A stretch of 64,000 nucleotides of DNA. It comes from Aminobacter sp. AP02 (GTDB taxonomy: Bacteria; Pseudomonadota; Alphaproteobacteria; Rhizobiales; Rhizobiaceae). Below, one piece after another: positions 35,678 through 45,264 of this stretch. The translations under genes and the position numbers were made by a program. The stretch is from NCBI RefSeq assembly GCF_003148805.1, contig NZ_QGGX01000006.1, forward strand, positions 62,001-126,000. The letters are read 5' to 3'. The notes under the pieces were generated by a model. That model had not been told where the DNA came from and searched no databases. It saw only the letters and a program-made list of their open reading frames with translations. Each line of letters starts with the position of its first letter. Within the stretch, counting starts at the first letter, position 1.

Positions 35678-37519
35678 ATGTCTGATCGCAACACGAACGG
35701 TATGAACGCGTTTGGCATGCAATTCCCAGGGCATGAGTACGACCCTGGCAACACCGAGAACACGAACGAAAACAACAACGAAAACAACAACGATTCCGAC
35801 AACAAGAACGAGAACGAAAACAAGAACGACTCCGATAACAAGAACGAAAACGAAAATAAGTCTGAGAACGAGAATAAGAACGAGAGTGAAAACAAGAACG
35901 AAAACGAGAACAAATCCGAGAACGAAAACAAGAATGAATCTGAAAACAAGAATGTAAACGAAAATAAGAATGAGACCAAAGTTGACGTCAATGTTGACGT
36001 GAAGGTCGATCTGAAGGCCGAGGGCCTCAGCGATCCCTTCGCGGACATCAACACCAATGGTGGCGACATCAATGACCTGATGTTCACCAAGGACGGCAAT
36101 ATCACCTATGATCCAGGCGACGACATAAGCTTCAAGGACGTCCTGAATGATTCGTTGACCGGCGACGGCAACAACAACGTTCAGTTCATCAACCAAGTCG
36201 CCAATATGGAGGACAACGACAAGCTCGACAACGCGACCGTCTCTAACAATGCCCCATTCACCCTGGACCTCGACGCCAAGGGCGGTTTCGCTTCTTCTGG
36301 CGATGGCATTAGCACCGGTGGTGGCGGCGGCAGTGGCGGCGACGCCAAGTCCGAAGCTGGTGATGGCGGTAATGGCGGCGATGCCCATGGTGGCAAGGCC
36401 GATGGCGGCGACGGCACCGGTGGCAACGCTTTGAGCGCAGCACTTGGCGGCGACGCCAAGGGCGACACCAAGGCTGACGGCGGCGACAGCACTGGCGGCG
36501 ACGGCAAGAACGATGCCGAAGGCGGCAAGGGCGACGGCGGCGATGGCGGTCGCGGTGGCGACGGCACGGGCGTGGGCCTCGGCCTCGGCCTCGGCTTGGG
36601 TGTTGGACTGGGCGCCGGCCTCGGCGGCGACGGCTCGGCCGACAGCGACACCAAGTCCGAAACCGGCGATGCCAAGGCCGACAGCGGTGATGCCGATGGG
36701 CAATCCGGCGACGGCGGAAACGGCTCGTCCGGTGGCGATAGCGGCGATTCAGACGCTGGCAACGCTAGTGGCGATGCGGGCGACGGCATCGATGCGTTCG
36801 TGCCAATCCTGCCGATTCTCAATTTCGGCGCAGGCGGCGACGCCAATGGTGATGGCGGCGATTCCGGCGACACCGGCAATGCCGGCAACGGCGGCGGCGG
36901 CGGCGGGACTGGATCATCCGATGCAGCATCTGGCGCAGCTGATGCGGCCAGTGGCGCAGCCAATGCACTTGGCGGCGCGGTCGATGCGACTGGCGGCGCG
37001 GGCACCGGCACCGGCTCCGGCTCCGGCACGGGCTCCGGCACGGGCTCTGGCGCTGGTAACGGCGGCGGCGGCGGCGGCGGCGGCGATGGCACCGGCGGCG
37101 CAGCGACCAATGGCGATGCAACTGGCGGCGCGAGCTACGGCGGACTGGCCGGAGCATGGGGCGGCGACGGTGGACATGCCTTGAGCGGCGCGTGGGCTGA
37201 CGGTACCGGCGGCGGCGCCGTGGGCGGCCTGGCAATGGGCGGAGCCGGCGGCTTCGGCGGCGCAGGTGGCCTGGCCATGGGCGGCGCTGGCGGCGCAGGC
37301 GGCGACGGCGGCATGTGGGGTTCGAACAATGGCGACGACGGTTATGTCACCGGCACGAGCACGGCACATTCCGACGCCACGATCGACACCAGTGCCTTCA
37401 ACCAGCAGATCGTGATGGGCGCAAACCTGCAAGGCAACACGGTCGACATGACTGTGGTGGGTGGCGATTATCATCACACGCTGGCAGGTGAAGACGGCAC
37501 CGACCACAGCACACTGTAG
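35678..37519 (+). CDS. Candidate T1SS cargo: Asn/Glu-repeat and Gly-rich protein
   Basis: A 613-residue protein without a signal peptide. Residues about 25-100 are almost only Asn, Glu, Lys, Ser and Asp (NENKNESEN-type units). VDVNVDVKVDLK follows, then a folded-looking segment with INQVANMEDND at 171-181. Residues about 200-565 are Gly/Asp/Ala-rich. The end (AFNQQIVMGANLQGN, VVGGDYHHT) resembles repeats of the next protein. No canonical RTX GGxGxDxUx series is seen. ATG at 35678 has CGAGGA upstream. Its place before exporter genes and the absence of a signal peptide suggest type I secretion. Confidence 0.75.
   Translation: MSDRNTNGMNAFGMQFPGHEYDPGNTENTNENNNENNNDSDNKNENENKNDSDNKNENENKSENENKNESENKNENENKSENENKNESENKNVNENKNETKVDVNVDVKVDLKAEGLSDPFADINTNGGDINDLMFTKDGNITYDPGDDISFKDVLNDSLTGDGNNNVQFINQVANMEDNDKLDNATVSNNAPFTLDLDAKGGFASSGDGISTGGGGGSGGDAKSEAGDGGNGGDAHGGKADGGDGTGGNALSAALGGDAKGDTKADGGDSTGGDGKNDAEGGKGDGGDGGRGGDGTGVGLGLGLGLGVGLGAGLGGDGSADSDTKSETGDAKADSGDADGQSGDGGNGSSGGDSGDSDAGNASGDAGDGIDAFVPILPILNFGAGGDANGDGGDSGDTGNAGNGGGGGGTGSSDAASGAADAASGAANALGGAVDATGGAGTGTGSGSGTGSGTGSGAGNGGGGGGGGDGTGGAATNGDATGGASYGGLAGAWGGDGGHALSGAWADGTGGGAVGGLAMGGAGGFGGAGGLAMGGAGGAGGDGGMWGSNNGDDGYVTGTSTAHSDATIDTSAFNQQIVMGANLQGNTVDMTVVGGDYHHTLAGEDGTDHSTL
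35750..35977 (+). repeat. Codon-phased AAy-GAr low-complexity repeat
   Basis: About 228 bp made mostly of AAC/AAT, GAA/GAG and AAG codons, coding for Asn-Glu-Lys units near the N-terminus of the secreted protein. It is much more A-rich than the surrounding GC-rich DNA. Units vary in synonymous codons, so it is partly diverged rather than a fresh expansion. Confidence 0.8.
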
Positions 37520-37561
37520 AGGCACCCCCCTCGGCCTCGTCGACACGAGGTCAAGCCAACT

Positions 37562-37588
37562 GGACTGCGCGGCGTCCCCGCGCAGTCC
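37562..37588 (+). terminator. Hairpin between the two cargo-like genes
   Basis: GGACTGCGCGG-CGTCC-CCGCGCAGTCC is a perfect 11-bp stem with a 5-base loop, 42 bp after the first cargo gene and followed by only TT. It may be a leaky terminator or a 3' stabiliser that gives more cargo mRNA than exporter mRNA. Confidence 0.55.
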
Positions 37589-37652
37589 TTCCCGGCCGGT
37601 GGGGCCCCTCTAACGGCCTCACCGCGCCTGAACTCCGGGCGGAGGCGATATC

Positions 37653-39707
37653 ATGTATTCCGCATATTTCGGCAAGGTCACCGAGGCGATTGTCCATTTC
37701 GCCGGATTGTTCGCAACAGCGGACGAAGAAGCACGCCTAAAGCAGGCCTATGACGAATTCCGGGCCACCCACAAGGCAGACGACAAGCAACCTGAACACT
37801 CGACATATACCATCAAGATCGATGCCTCCCACCAGTTCGAGGACTTCGATCCATACGTGCCATATAAGCCCCTGAAACCGGGCATCGAAATGGCGACGGT
37901 GCTGCCATATGTCCATTTGGCGCCGCAAGATATTCCCATTCCCGATGGCCCACTCCTTTCCCCTCCGGACCATAACTTCCCGCACGCGTTCATCCCCGGA
38001 TGGTCGATCAGCCATGAGGTGGATGTCCACCTGCCGGAGCTCGACCCACCGGGTTCTGTGGCCATTTTCATCAACCAGGAAATCCGCCTCTCCGACAACG
38101 ACTATGTCAGCGTAGGTGGCAGCGGGTTGAAATTCACACCGCCTCCGGTCGACGACAGCCAGATGGAAGCGCTGCATCAGGCCGCCGCCAACATCAACCC
38201 GATCGACGATCTGACGCTCCCGGGCACGCCCCAGGAGATGGCGCAGTTCGTGACCACGGCGGTCGCAAGGCTCGAAAGCTTCAGCGCGGACGGCCACGGC
38301 GACGCGGACATCTTCACGACCAAGGGCACGACCATCGAGGGCACTTACCTGAACGGCAAGCTCATCGACGAGGCCGACACGCCCAAGATGGAAGACTACG
38401 TCGACTATCTCAAGGACAAGGACACTACGGTAGAAGGTCCGAATGGTCCGCTCAACATGAGCGTAGCACCAGACTCTAGCGACTTCATGCATGGCTGGGG
38501 CGTCGGAACAACCAGTCCGAGCGTCAACATCTCAACCGGCGACAACACCGTCATCAACTCTGCCGTGGTGGTCAACGACTGGGCTTCCGCCAGCGTCATG
38601 GCCGTCATCGGCGACCACATTTCGGTCAACGCGATCGTCCAGATCAACGCCACATCCGACATCGACAGCATCGGCGCAGCGATCAGCGGCTGGCCTTTCG
38701 ACCCTGGTCAGACCGCGGATCAAAGCTTCAACATCGCGATGTTCAAGCACATCGACCCGACCGCCGATCAGGCACCGGCAGAAGCCGCCCCGGACTTCCC
38801 CTCGTACTACGTGGTGACGCAAATCACCGGCGATCTGATCATGATGAACTGGATCAACCAGTTCAGCTTCGTGACCGACAACGACGTCGTTCTCGCGGCA
38901 TCGTCGGGCGTACAGACTTATGTGTCGACCGGCGACAACACAGGCTTCAACGCCGTCGATCTCACTGAACTCGGTCACAATTACGACCTCATCATAATTG
39001 GCGGCAATGTCTACGACGCCAGCATCATACAGCAGTTCAACCTTCTGATAGACAATGACACGATTGGAGCCGTCTCAGGCTTTGAAACGACTGGCCAGGG
39101 CTCGGTCTCGACCGCGGGCAATCTGACCTGGAACCAGGCAAGCATCATCACTGTCGGCACCGGCCAGTACCAGGCGCTGCCCGATGCCTACAAGCAGGCA
39201 AACGACGATCTCTCCGCCGGCAAGAAGGACTTGCCGGATTCGATCCTCCAGGATCCTGCATTCGCGGGCTCTGGCCTGCTGCGCGTGCTCTACATTTCTG
39301 GCGACATCTACAATCTGCAATACCTCAATCAAGCGACAATCATGGGCGACAGCGACCAGATAGCTCTCGCCATGAACAAGATCGCTCCGGATCCGAATGC
39401 CGACTGGACCATCGCCACGGGTGGCAATCAGTTGGTCAACCACGCGACCATCGTCGACGTCGATGGCGCCAACAAGATTTACGTCGGCGGCGACCACTAC
39501 TCCGATGAAATCCTGATCCAGGCCAATCTCGTTTCGAGCGCCCCTGATATGGGAGCCCAGAACCCCGACATCCTCGTCAACGAGGCCGTGGCCTTCCTGA
39601 CCGACAGTACCGGAGACACAGGCAGCGCGCCGCACGTCAACGACCATATCACGCCACAGCCCGCCGATTCCGCATCGGCCGACGTCATGCAGCACATGCT
39701 GGGCTAA
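37653..39707 (+). CDS. Candidate T1SS cargo or surface protein with INQ-x5-DND repeats
   Basis: A 684-residue acidic protein without a signal peptide. From about residue 137 on it carries repeats of the type INQ-x5-DND (INQEIRLSDND at 140, INQFSFVTDND at 401, QFNLLIDND at 461, LNQATIMGDSD at 558). STGDNT-x3-N, GGNVYDA, SGDIYN and VGGDHYSD accompany them, so it looks like a beta-solenoid. INQVANMEDND and VVGGDY also occur in the 613-residue neighbour. No domain recognised. It precedes the exporter gene by 23 bp; a role as cargo or surface partner is inferred. Confidence 0.75.
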   Translation: MYSAYFGKVTEAIVHFAGLFATADEEARLKQAYDEFRATHKADDKQPEHSTYTIKIDASHQFEDFDPYVPYKPLKPGIEMATVLPYVHLAPQDIPIPDGPLLSPPDHNFPHAFIPGWSISHEVDVHLPELDPPGSVAIFINQEIRLSDNDYVSVGGSGLKFTPPPVDDSQMEALHQAAANINPIDDLTLPGTPQEMAQFVTTAVARLESFSADGHGDADIFTTKGTTIEGTYLNGKLIDEADTPKMEDYVDYLKDKDTTVEGPNGPLNMSVAPDSSDFMHGWGVGTTSPSVNISTGDNTVINSAVVVNDWASASVMAVIGDHISVNAIVQINATSDIDSIGAAISGWPFDPGQTADQSFNIAMFKHIDPTADQAPAEAAPDFPSYYVVTQITGDLIMMNWINQFSFVTDNDVVLAASSGVQTYVSTGDNTGFNAVDLTELGHNYDLIIIGGNVYDASIIQQFNLLIDNDTIGAVSGFETTGQGSVSTAGNLTWNQASIITVGTGQYQALPDAYKQANDDLSAGKKDLPDSILQDPAFAGSGLLRVLYISGDIYNLQYLNQATIMGDSDQIALAMNKIAPDPNADWTIATGGNQLVNHATIVDVDGANKIYVGGDHYSDEILIQANLVSSAPDMGAQNPDILVNEAVAFLTDSTGDTGSAPHVNDHITPQPADSASADVMQHMLG

Positions 39708-39730
39708 GCCCTTCAGAGGAATACGACAAC

Positions 39731-42226
39731 ATGACTGACGACCGCGAGCAGGGTTGGAGCGTCTTCCACAATACGCCGGATGACGACGACTACCGGGAGG
39801 GCAGCCATGCCCGCCCGAAGCCGGTGCAGCCCAAACCTGCGCAGGACGTGAAATTGTCGACTGCCATGGCGTCTCAAGAAGAGGCACTCGACCGTCTTGA
39901 GCGTTACATCGACAACGTCATTGGCGAATTGCACGAGGCAGCCGACGACAAGACAAAAGCCGAGGCCGCCCCACCGCCAGATACCGTTGCAAAAGCCCTG
40001 CCAGCTACAGATACCGGCAAGGCGAGCGGGCACACACCACCTTCTGCCAAGCCACCAGTCGCCGAGCCTACCGTGATCCCTCCCGAGCGGAGGCCTTCGG
40101 CGCAAGGCAATTCCCATAACGCATCCCCGGCCGAAGTCCCGGCGGAGACGCCGCCTCAAGCAGCCCAAGCCCATCCGGCCCAACGCGAATTTCCAAAAGC
40201 TCCCGTCACTCCTCCCGCTCAGGGCGCGGCCCAAGCCCACCCGACAGCTGCCCAGCCAGCGCGCGAGGTGAAACCGGCGTCAGTGAATACCCCTCCTCCC
40301 GAGATGCGGGTTGCTGAGCCGCAAGCCAAGACCGAGATGAAGAGCAAGCCCGCCACGCCGGTCGGCAAGGTGATTGACGCCGACAACGGGCCGATCAAAG
40401 CCAAGGAAAAACTGCCTGACACCAACGGCCCGAACGGAGGCAACACCGACGGCGGTGGTGGAGGCGGCGGCGGTGGCGGTGGTGGCGGCGTCTTTCACAA
40501 GCGCCTGGGGCCAATCGACTTTTCCGCGTCGCTCAGGACCGGCCTCAAGGTCGTCAAGCGCAACCTGTTGATCGTCATGCTGTTCACCTTGGCCAGCAAC
40601 ATCCTGGTTCTGGCGATACCGCTTTATCTGTTCCAGATCTCCGACCGCGTGCTGACCAGCCGCTCGGTCGATACCCTGATCATGCTGACAATCGTGATTG
40701 TCGGCGCTGTGGTGCTGCAGACCATCTTCGACGCCATCCGTCGTCTGATCCTGATGCGCACGGCTGTCGAGGTCGCAGCTCAGCTTGGCGCGCCGATCCT
40801 CAGTGCCGCCGCCCGCGCGGCACTGCATTCGAACGGTCGCGAATACCAGACGCTGAGCGATCTCCAGCAACTTCGCTCCTTCCTGGTTTCAGGCACCTTG
40901 CTGACGCTGCTTGACGCGCCGCTGGCTCCACTGTTCGTGCTCGCCGTGTTCATGGTGCATCCGCATCTCGGCTTCATAGTCGTGACCACCTCACTGATCC
41001 TTTTGGTCATCACCATCATCAACCAGCGCTCGACCGAAGCGCCCTTCAGCGAAGCCAACTCGTTCCAGAGCAAGGCCAATCTGCACCTCGATTCGATGTC
41101 GCGGAACTCGCAGATCATCAACGCACTTGCGATGATCCCCGAAGCCGTCCGCATCTGGGGCAAGGACACGGCGAGTTCGCTGCGTGCCCAGGTCATCGCC
41201 CAAGATCGCAACATCGCATTTGCCTCGGCATCCAAGGCTACCCGCTTGCTCACGCAGATAGCCATGCTCGGTTGGGGCGCGCATCTGGCCCTCGACGGCC
41301 ATCTCAGCGGCGGCATGGTGATTGCAGCGTCGATCATCGCCAGCCGTGCGCTTGGTCCGATCGAAGGCGCGATCGAGGGCTGGAACCAGGTCATCCAGTC
41401 GCGCGCCGCCTATGGCCGTATCGCTAGCCTGCTCCAGGCTTCGCCACTCAATTTCGAACGCCTGAACCTGCCGCGTCCGGAAGGGCGCCTGGATGTCGAA
41501 CGCCTGCTGTTTGTGCCCCAAGGCACCAAGCGGGTCGTGTTGAACGGCATCACCTTCGCTCTGGCGCCGGGCGACTCCTTGGCCGTCATCGGCAACTCAG
41601 GCGCCGGCAAGACCACGCTCGGCAAGATGCTGGTCGGGTCCATCCTGCCGACGTCGGGCAACGTCCGCCTCGACCTGATGGACCTGCGTAATTGGGACCA
41701 GCGCCAATTCGGCGAGAACATCGGCTATCTGCCGCAGGACGTGCAGCTATTCCCCGCTTCGATCAAGGCCAACATCGCCCGCATGCGCGACGATGCCTCC
41801 GACGCCGAAATCTACGAGGCAGCCCAACTCGCCGACGTGCACGAGATGATCGCAACCCTGCCGCACGGCTACGAGACATTCGTGGCCGCCGACGGAGCCC
41901 CGCTTTCAGGCGGTCAAAAGCAGCGGATTGCACTTGCCCGAGCCTTCTTCGGCAACCCGCGCATGGTCGTGCTTGATGAGCCGAACTCAAATCTCGACGC
42001 GGCCGGCGACATAGCCCTTGCCCGCGCGCTCCAGCACGCCAAGGACAACAAGATCACCGTCATCACCATCACCCAGCGGCCGGCTTTGCTTCAGAACGTC
42101 GATAAGATCCTGCTGCTGGTCAACGGCACGGTGGCATTGTTCGGCGCGCGCCAGGACGTTCTTCAGGCTCTCGCTCAGCGTGGCCTCAGCATCGAAGGCG
42201 GTTCCTTCGGGCATCAGATTCAGTAG
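39731..42226 (+). CDS. Type I secretion ABC permease/ATPase (PrtD-like)
   Basis: An 831-residue exporter. Residues 1-250 are a Pro/Ala/Lys-rich, disordered extension not usual in PrtD, ending in a run of 13 Gly. Residues about 270-560 form the six-TM domain (NLLIVMLFTLASNILVLAIP and later spans). Residues about 575-831 form the ATPase: Walker A GNSGAGKTTLG, signature LSGGQKQRIALARAFF and Walker B MVVLDEPNSNLD. It drives export of cargo with a HlyD adaptor and an outer-membrane TolC, which is not in this window. Confidence 0.9.
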   Translation: MTDDREQGWSVFHNTPDDDDYREGSHARPKPVQPKPAQDVKLSTAMASQEEALDRLERYIDNVIGELHEAADDKTKAEAAPPPDTVAKALPATDTGKASGHTPPSAKPPVAEPTVIPPERRPSAQGNSHNASPAEVPAETPPQAAQAHPAQREFPKAPVTPPAQGAAQAHPTAAQPAREVKPASVNTPPPEMRVAEPQAKTEMKSKPATPVGKVIDADNGPIKAKEKLPDTNGPNGGNTDGGGGGGGGGGGGGVFHKRLGPIDFSASLRTGLKVVKRNLLIVMLFTLASNILVLAIPLYLFQISDRVLTSRSVDTLIMLTIVIVGAVVLQTIFDAIRRLILMRTAVEVAAQLGAPILSAAARAALHSNGREYQTLSDLQQLRSFLVSGTLLTLLDAPLAPLFVLAVFMVHPHLGFIVVTTSLILLVITIINQRSTEAPFSEANSFQSKANLHLDSMSRNSQIINALAMIPEAVRIWGKDTASSLRAQVIAQDRNIAFASASKATRLLTQIAMLGWGAHLALDGHLSGGMVIAASIIASRALGPIEGAIEGWNQVIQSRAAYGRIASLLQASPLNFERLNLPRPEGRLDVERLLFVPQGTKRVVLNGITFALAPGDSLAVIGNSGAGKTTLGKMLVGSILPTSGNVRLDLMDLRNWDQRQFGENIGYLPQDVQLFPASIKANIARMRDDASDAEIYEAAQLADVHEMIATLPHGYETFVAADGAPLSGGQKQRIALARAFFGNPRMVVLDEPNSNLDAAGDIALARALQHAKDNKITVITITQRPALLQNVDKILLLVNGTVALFGARQDVLQALAQRGLSIEGGSFGHQIQ

Positions 42227-42238
42227 GCGGACACCGCA

Positions 42239-43582
42239 ATGAGCGACACGTCAATTGTTAAGGTCCACGATCTCGAATGGTACGCAGATGTACCGCGCTC
42301 GATCAGCAAGCAGACCAAGGTCGGCCTGCTGCTCATCGCCATCACCTTCGGCGGCTTCGGCACCTGGGCGTTCACCGCCCCGCTTGCCGCAGCGATCATC
42401 GCGCAGGGTTCGTTCGTGGCTTCAGGGCAAAACAAGATCGTCCAGCACCTGGAAGGTGGCATCATCAAGGACCTTCTGGTCAGCGAGGGCGATCACGTCC
42501 GCTACGACCAGCCATTGATCCGCCTCGACGAGACAGCGGCAAAGGCGACCGAGCGACAATTGTTCCTGCGCCAGGTGCGCCTGGATGCCATCGCTGCGCG
42601 CCTGACTGCCGAAGTCACCCGCTCCCCCGAGATTTCGTATCCGAAGGACGTCACCGACAACATCGACGACCCCGAGATCAAGCCGATCGTCGATAGCCAG
42701 AAATTGAATTTCGAAGGCGCGCGCAACAAACTCCAAAGCGAGATCGGCTTGCTGCAACAAAACATCTCCGCCTTCCGCTTCCGTGCCGAGGGCTATCAGC
42801 AGCAGCACAACGCGGTCCAAAGACAACTGGAACTGATGAAGGAGGAGTACGCCGGCAAGAAGACCCTGGCCGACAAGGGCCTTCTCCGGGCGACCGAACT
42901 CAAGTCGATCCAGCGCGCCATGGCCGATGCCGAAGGCCAGATCGGCCGACTAGCAGCCGAAGTCTCTGAGACCGGCGCCGAGATCATCAAACTCGAACAG
43001 CAGATCCAGCAGGCGGAAGACGCCTACAAGCAGGCAGCACTCGACCAGCTACAGAACCTCGAGGGCGATCTGGATACCGTTCGCGAACAGCTCCGTCAGG
43101 CTCAAAGCGTGCTGAACCGGGTCACCATCAACGCGCCGGTGGCCGGCACCATCGTGCGCATGTACTACCATACCTCAGGGGGTGTCATCGAAAGCGGCAA
43201 GCCGATCCTGGAGATCCTGCCGTCCGAGGTGCCGCTCGTGATCGAAGCGCTCATTTCCCGCTCCGACATCGACAACGTTCGCGTGGGCCAGAGTGCGGCC
43301 GTGCGGCTTTCCGCCCTCAACCGGCGCACCACGCCGGTCCTCAATGGCCAAGTGATCTACGTCTCCGCCGATGCCCTGCCCGACAATTCGGGACCCGCAC
43401 CGCGCGAAATCTACGTCGCCCGCATCAGCCTGCCAATGAGCGAGATCGCACGGGTACACGGTTTCACGCCGACGCCCGGCATGCCGGCCGAGGTCCTGGT
43501 TCAGACGGAAGAGCGGACCTTCTTCAGATATCTGACTAAGCCGATCGCAGACTCCATGTCGCGCGCATTCATGGAGCGGTGA
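42239..43582 (+). CDS. HlyD-family type I secretion periplasmic adaptor
   Basis: A 447-residue membrane-fusion protein. It has one N-terminal TM span (VGLLLIAITFGGFGTWAFTA), a beta/lipoyl region (QHLEGGIIKDLLVSEGDHV), long coiled coils from about 145 to 290 and the second lipoyl part (INAPVAGTIVRMYYHTSGGV). This is the HlyD/PrtE layout. It starts 12 bp after the exporter gene. It should join the exporter to TolC. Confidence 0.92.
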   Translation: MSDTSIVKVHDLEWYADVPRSISKQTKVGLLLIAITFGGFGTWAFTAPLAAAIIAQGSFVASGQNKIVQHLEGGIIKDLLVSEGDHVRYDQPLIRLDETAAKATERQLFLRQVRLDAIAARLTAEVTRSPEISYPKDVTDNIDDPEIKPIVDSQKLNFEGARNKLQSEIGLLQQNISAFRFRAEGYQQQHNAVQRQLELMKEEYAGKKTLADKGLLRATELKSIQRAMADAEGQIGRLAAEVSETGAEIIKLEQQIQQAEDAYKQAALDQLQNLEGDLDTVREQLRQAQSVLNRVTINAPVAGTIVRMYYHTSGGVIESGKPILEILPSEVPLVIEALISRSDIDNVRVGQSAAVRLSALNRRTTPVLNGQVIYVSADALPDNSGPAPREIYVARISLPMSEIARVHGFTPTPGMPAEVLVQTEERTFFRYLTKPIADSMSRAFMER

Positions 43583-43612
43583 GCAAGAACAAGGCCACAA
43601 GTTGGGGGAAAC

Positions 43613-45235
43613 ATGCAGATCGACGTCATCACCGATACAGGCAAACTCGAAGGTATCAGGGAAGATTGGGATCGGATCTATAACGAGGACCCTGAAGCCC
43701 AGTTCTTCCTGTCGTGGACATGGTTGTCGCGCCACCTTCGGCTTTATGACGGTACATGGTTTGTCCTTGCGGCGCGCGAGGACGGCCCCGGAACGCCTTA
43801 TGTCGGGTTGATGCCTCTGCGCCTGCGCACGCGTATGGACACCAAGACGGGGCATTTCTTCAACGAAATCAACATGGCCGGCAATTATGCCGCCGACTAT
43901 ACAGGGGCCCTCTGCGTGCCGGCCTTGGCGCAGCAGACGATGCAGGCATTCGCCCGCCATATCCGCAACTTGGCCTGGACAAGAATTCATCTCGAAAACA
44001 TGCGCATGTCGGACGAAAGGCTTTTGGCTTTCCTCGGCCAATTCCCGCGCGAAACACTGGCGTTGCGTGAGTTCTCCCGCGTCAACAAGGCCGACAATGT
44101 CGACAACTGCCGCTGCTTTGCCGCGACCTTGCCCGAAAGCTTCGACGCCTATCTCGACAATGTGCTGAGCACCAACACGCGCCAGAAGCTGCGCCGCTTC
44201 ATGCGCAAGGTCGAAGCAGGCGAGTTACGCATCACTCATGTGGACACCGGCACGCTTGATCGCGACATCGACATGATGCTGCATTTCTGGCGTACGCGCT
44301 GGGGCGCGCGCAAAGGCGACCGGCTGCAGTCGATTCTTCGCCACAACAAGGTCGTGCTGCGAACCAGTTTCGAGACCGGTTCACTGTTCATGCCGGTGTT
44401 GTGGCAAGGTGACAGGCCACTCGGCGCGCTGGCCAGTTTCGTAGATCCGGTCAAAAGGGAGATGCTGTTTTACATCTCCGGTCGCGACGAGACCGCCACA
44501 TCGATCCCGGTTGGGCTGATCCTCCACGGCCACAGCATCCAGCTTGCGATCGCGCGCGGCTTTGGCACCTACGACTTCCTGCGTGGCGACGAGCCCTACA
44601 AGTTTGCCTTTGGCGTTACCGAGAGCAAGATCCGATGCGCCATGATCTACACCAAGGACGGGCTCAACGTCGGCAACCGGCTTGATCCGCGAACGCTTGA
44701 CGGGGTGTTCGCCGAGGTGACGCGTTTTCATGAAGGTGGCAAACTGGAGCATGCCGAAAACGGCTACCGCCAGATCCTCGACACCGACCCGCTGCATGGC
44801 AAGGCGCTTTACGGTCTTGGCCAGTTGGTTTCCGACAGGGGCGATCACCGCGAAGCAAGACAGCTTTTCAAGACATTGACGGGAGTTGCCCCCAGCGTAG
44901 CCAAGATCTGGTTCCGGCTCGGATTCTCAGCTCAGGCGCTGGATGATCACGCCGCCGCCGTCGAGGCGTTCCGTCGCACACTTGAGCTGGACCGCAACTT
45001 CAACGGGGCGAAATTCTCGATGGCCAAGAGTCTTGCCGAGCTTGACCGCGCCGAGGAGGCCATCGACACGCTCGAGGCGCTCGAGCGAGAGCTTGAGGCG
45101 CAAGGGCGCAGTGACGCGCTGGTTGTCAAGGCGGAGGCGCTGCTCACCCGGTTGAAACGGGAAACCCGGCCAAGCTACATCAGGCTCGACCCACAGCCCA
45201 AGTCGGCTGCACGCCAGCTGGTTACTGCCATTTAG
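43613..45235 (+). CDS. GNAT/FemAB-like acyltransferase with C-terminal TPR repeats
   Basis: A 540-residue protein. Residues about 1-330 look like a GNAT/FemAB-like acyltransferase domain (as in BcsL-type proteins), with the stretch LSTNTRQKLRRFMRKVEAGEL mid-domain. Residues about 365-500 contain TPR-like repeats (EHAENGYRQILDTDPLHGKAL, AVEAFRRTLELDRNFNGA). It is the last gene of the secretion operon, 30 bp after the adaptor. It might modify cargo or a surface polysaccharide; no direct evidence. Confidence 0.8.
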   Translation: MQIDVITDTGKLEGIREDWDRIYNEDPEAQFFLSWTWLSRHLRLYDGTWFVLAAREDGPGTPYVGLMPLRLRTRMDTKTGHFFNEINMAGNYAADYTGALCVPALAQQTMQAFARHIRNLAWTRIHLENMRMSDERLLAFLGQFPRETLALREFSRVNKADNVDNCRCFAATLPESFDAYLDNVLSTNTRQKLRRFMRKVEAGELRITHVDTGTLDRDIDMMLHFWRTRWGARKGDRLQSILRHNKVVLRTSFETGSLFMPVLWQGDRPLGALASFVDPVKREMLFYISGRDETATSIPVGLILHGHSIQLAIARGFGTYDFLRGDEPYKFAFGVTESKIRCAMIYTKDGLNVGNRLDPRTLDGVFAEVTRFHEGGKLEHAENGYRQILDTDPLHGKALYGLGQLVSDRGDHREARQLFKTLTGVAPSVAKIWFRLGFSAQALDDHAAAVEAFRRTLELDRNFNGAKFSMAKSLAELDRAEEAIDTLEALERELEAQGRSDALVVKAEALLTRLKRETRPSYIRLDPQPKSAARQLVTAI

Positions 45236-45264
45236 GCTCTAGAAAATCTTACGCTCTCGCAAAT

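Noticed and set aside
35408-36703. Long minus-strand frame (431 residues) opposite the Asn/Glu-repeat gene
   Set aside because: It is the antisense shadow of a low-complexity GC/AG-rich coding region; its sequence is Val/Leu/Phe repeats of the opposite codons and has no family features.
36181-37110. Pro-rich minus-strand frame (309 residues)
   Set aside because: Antisense of the Gly-rich repeat; Gly codons read as Pro codons on the other strand.
35678-39707. Canonical RTX (GGxGxDxUx) repeats in the T1SS cargo proteins
   Set aside because: The Gly-rich tracts do not keep the nine-residue spacing or the hydrophobic position; not called RTX.
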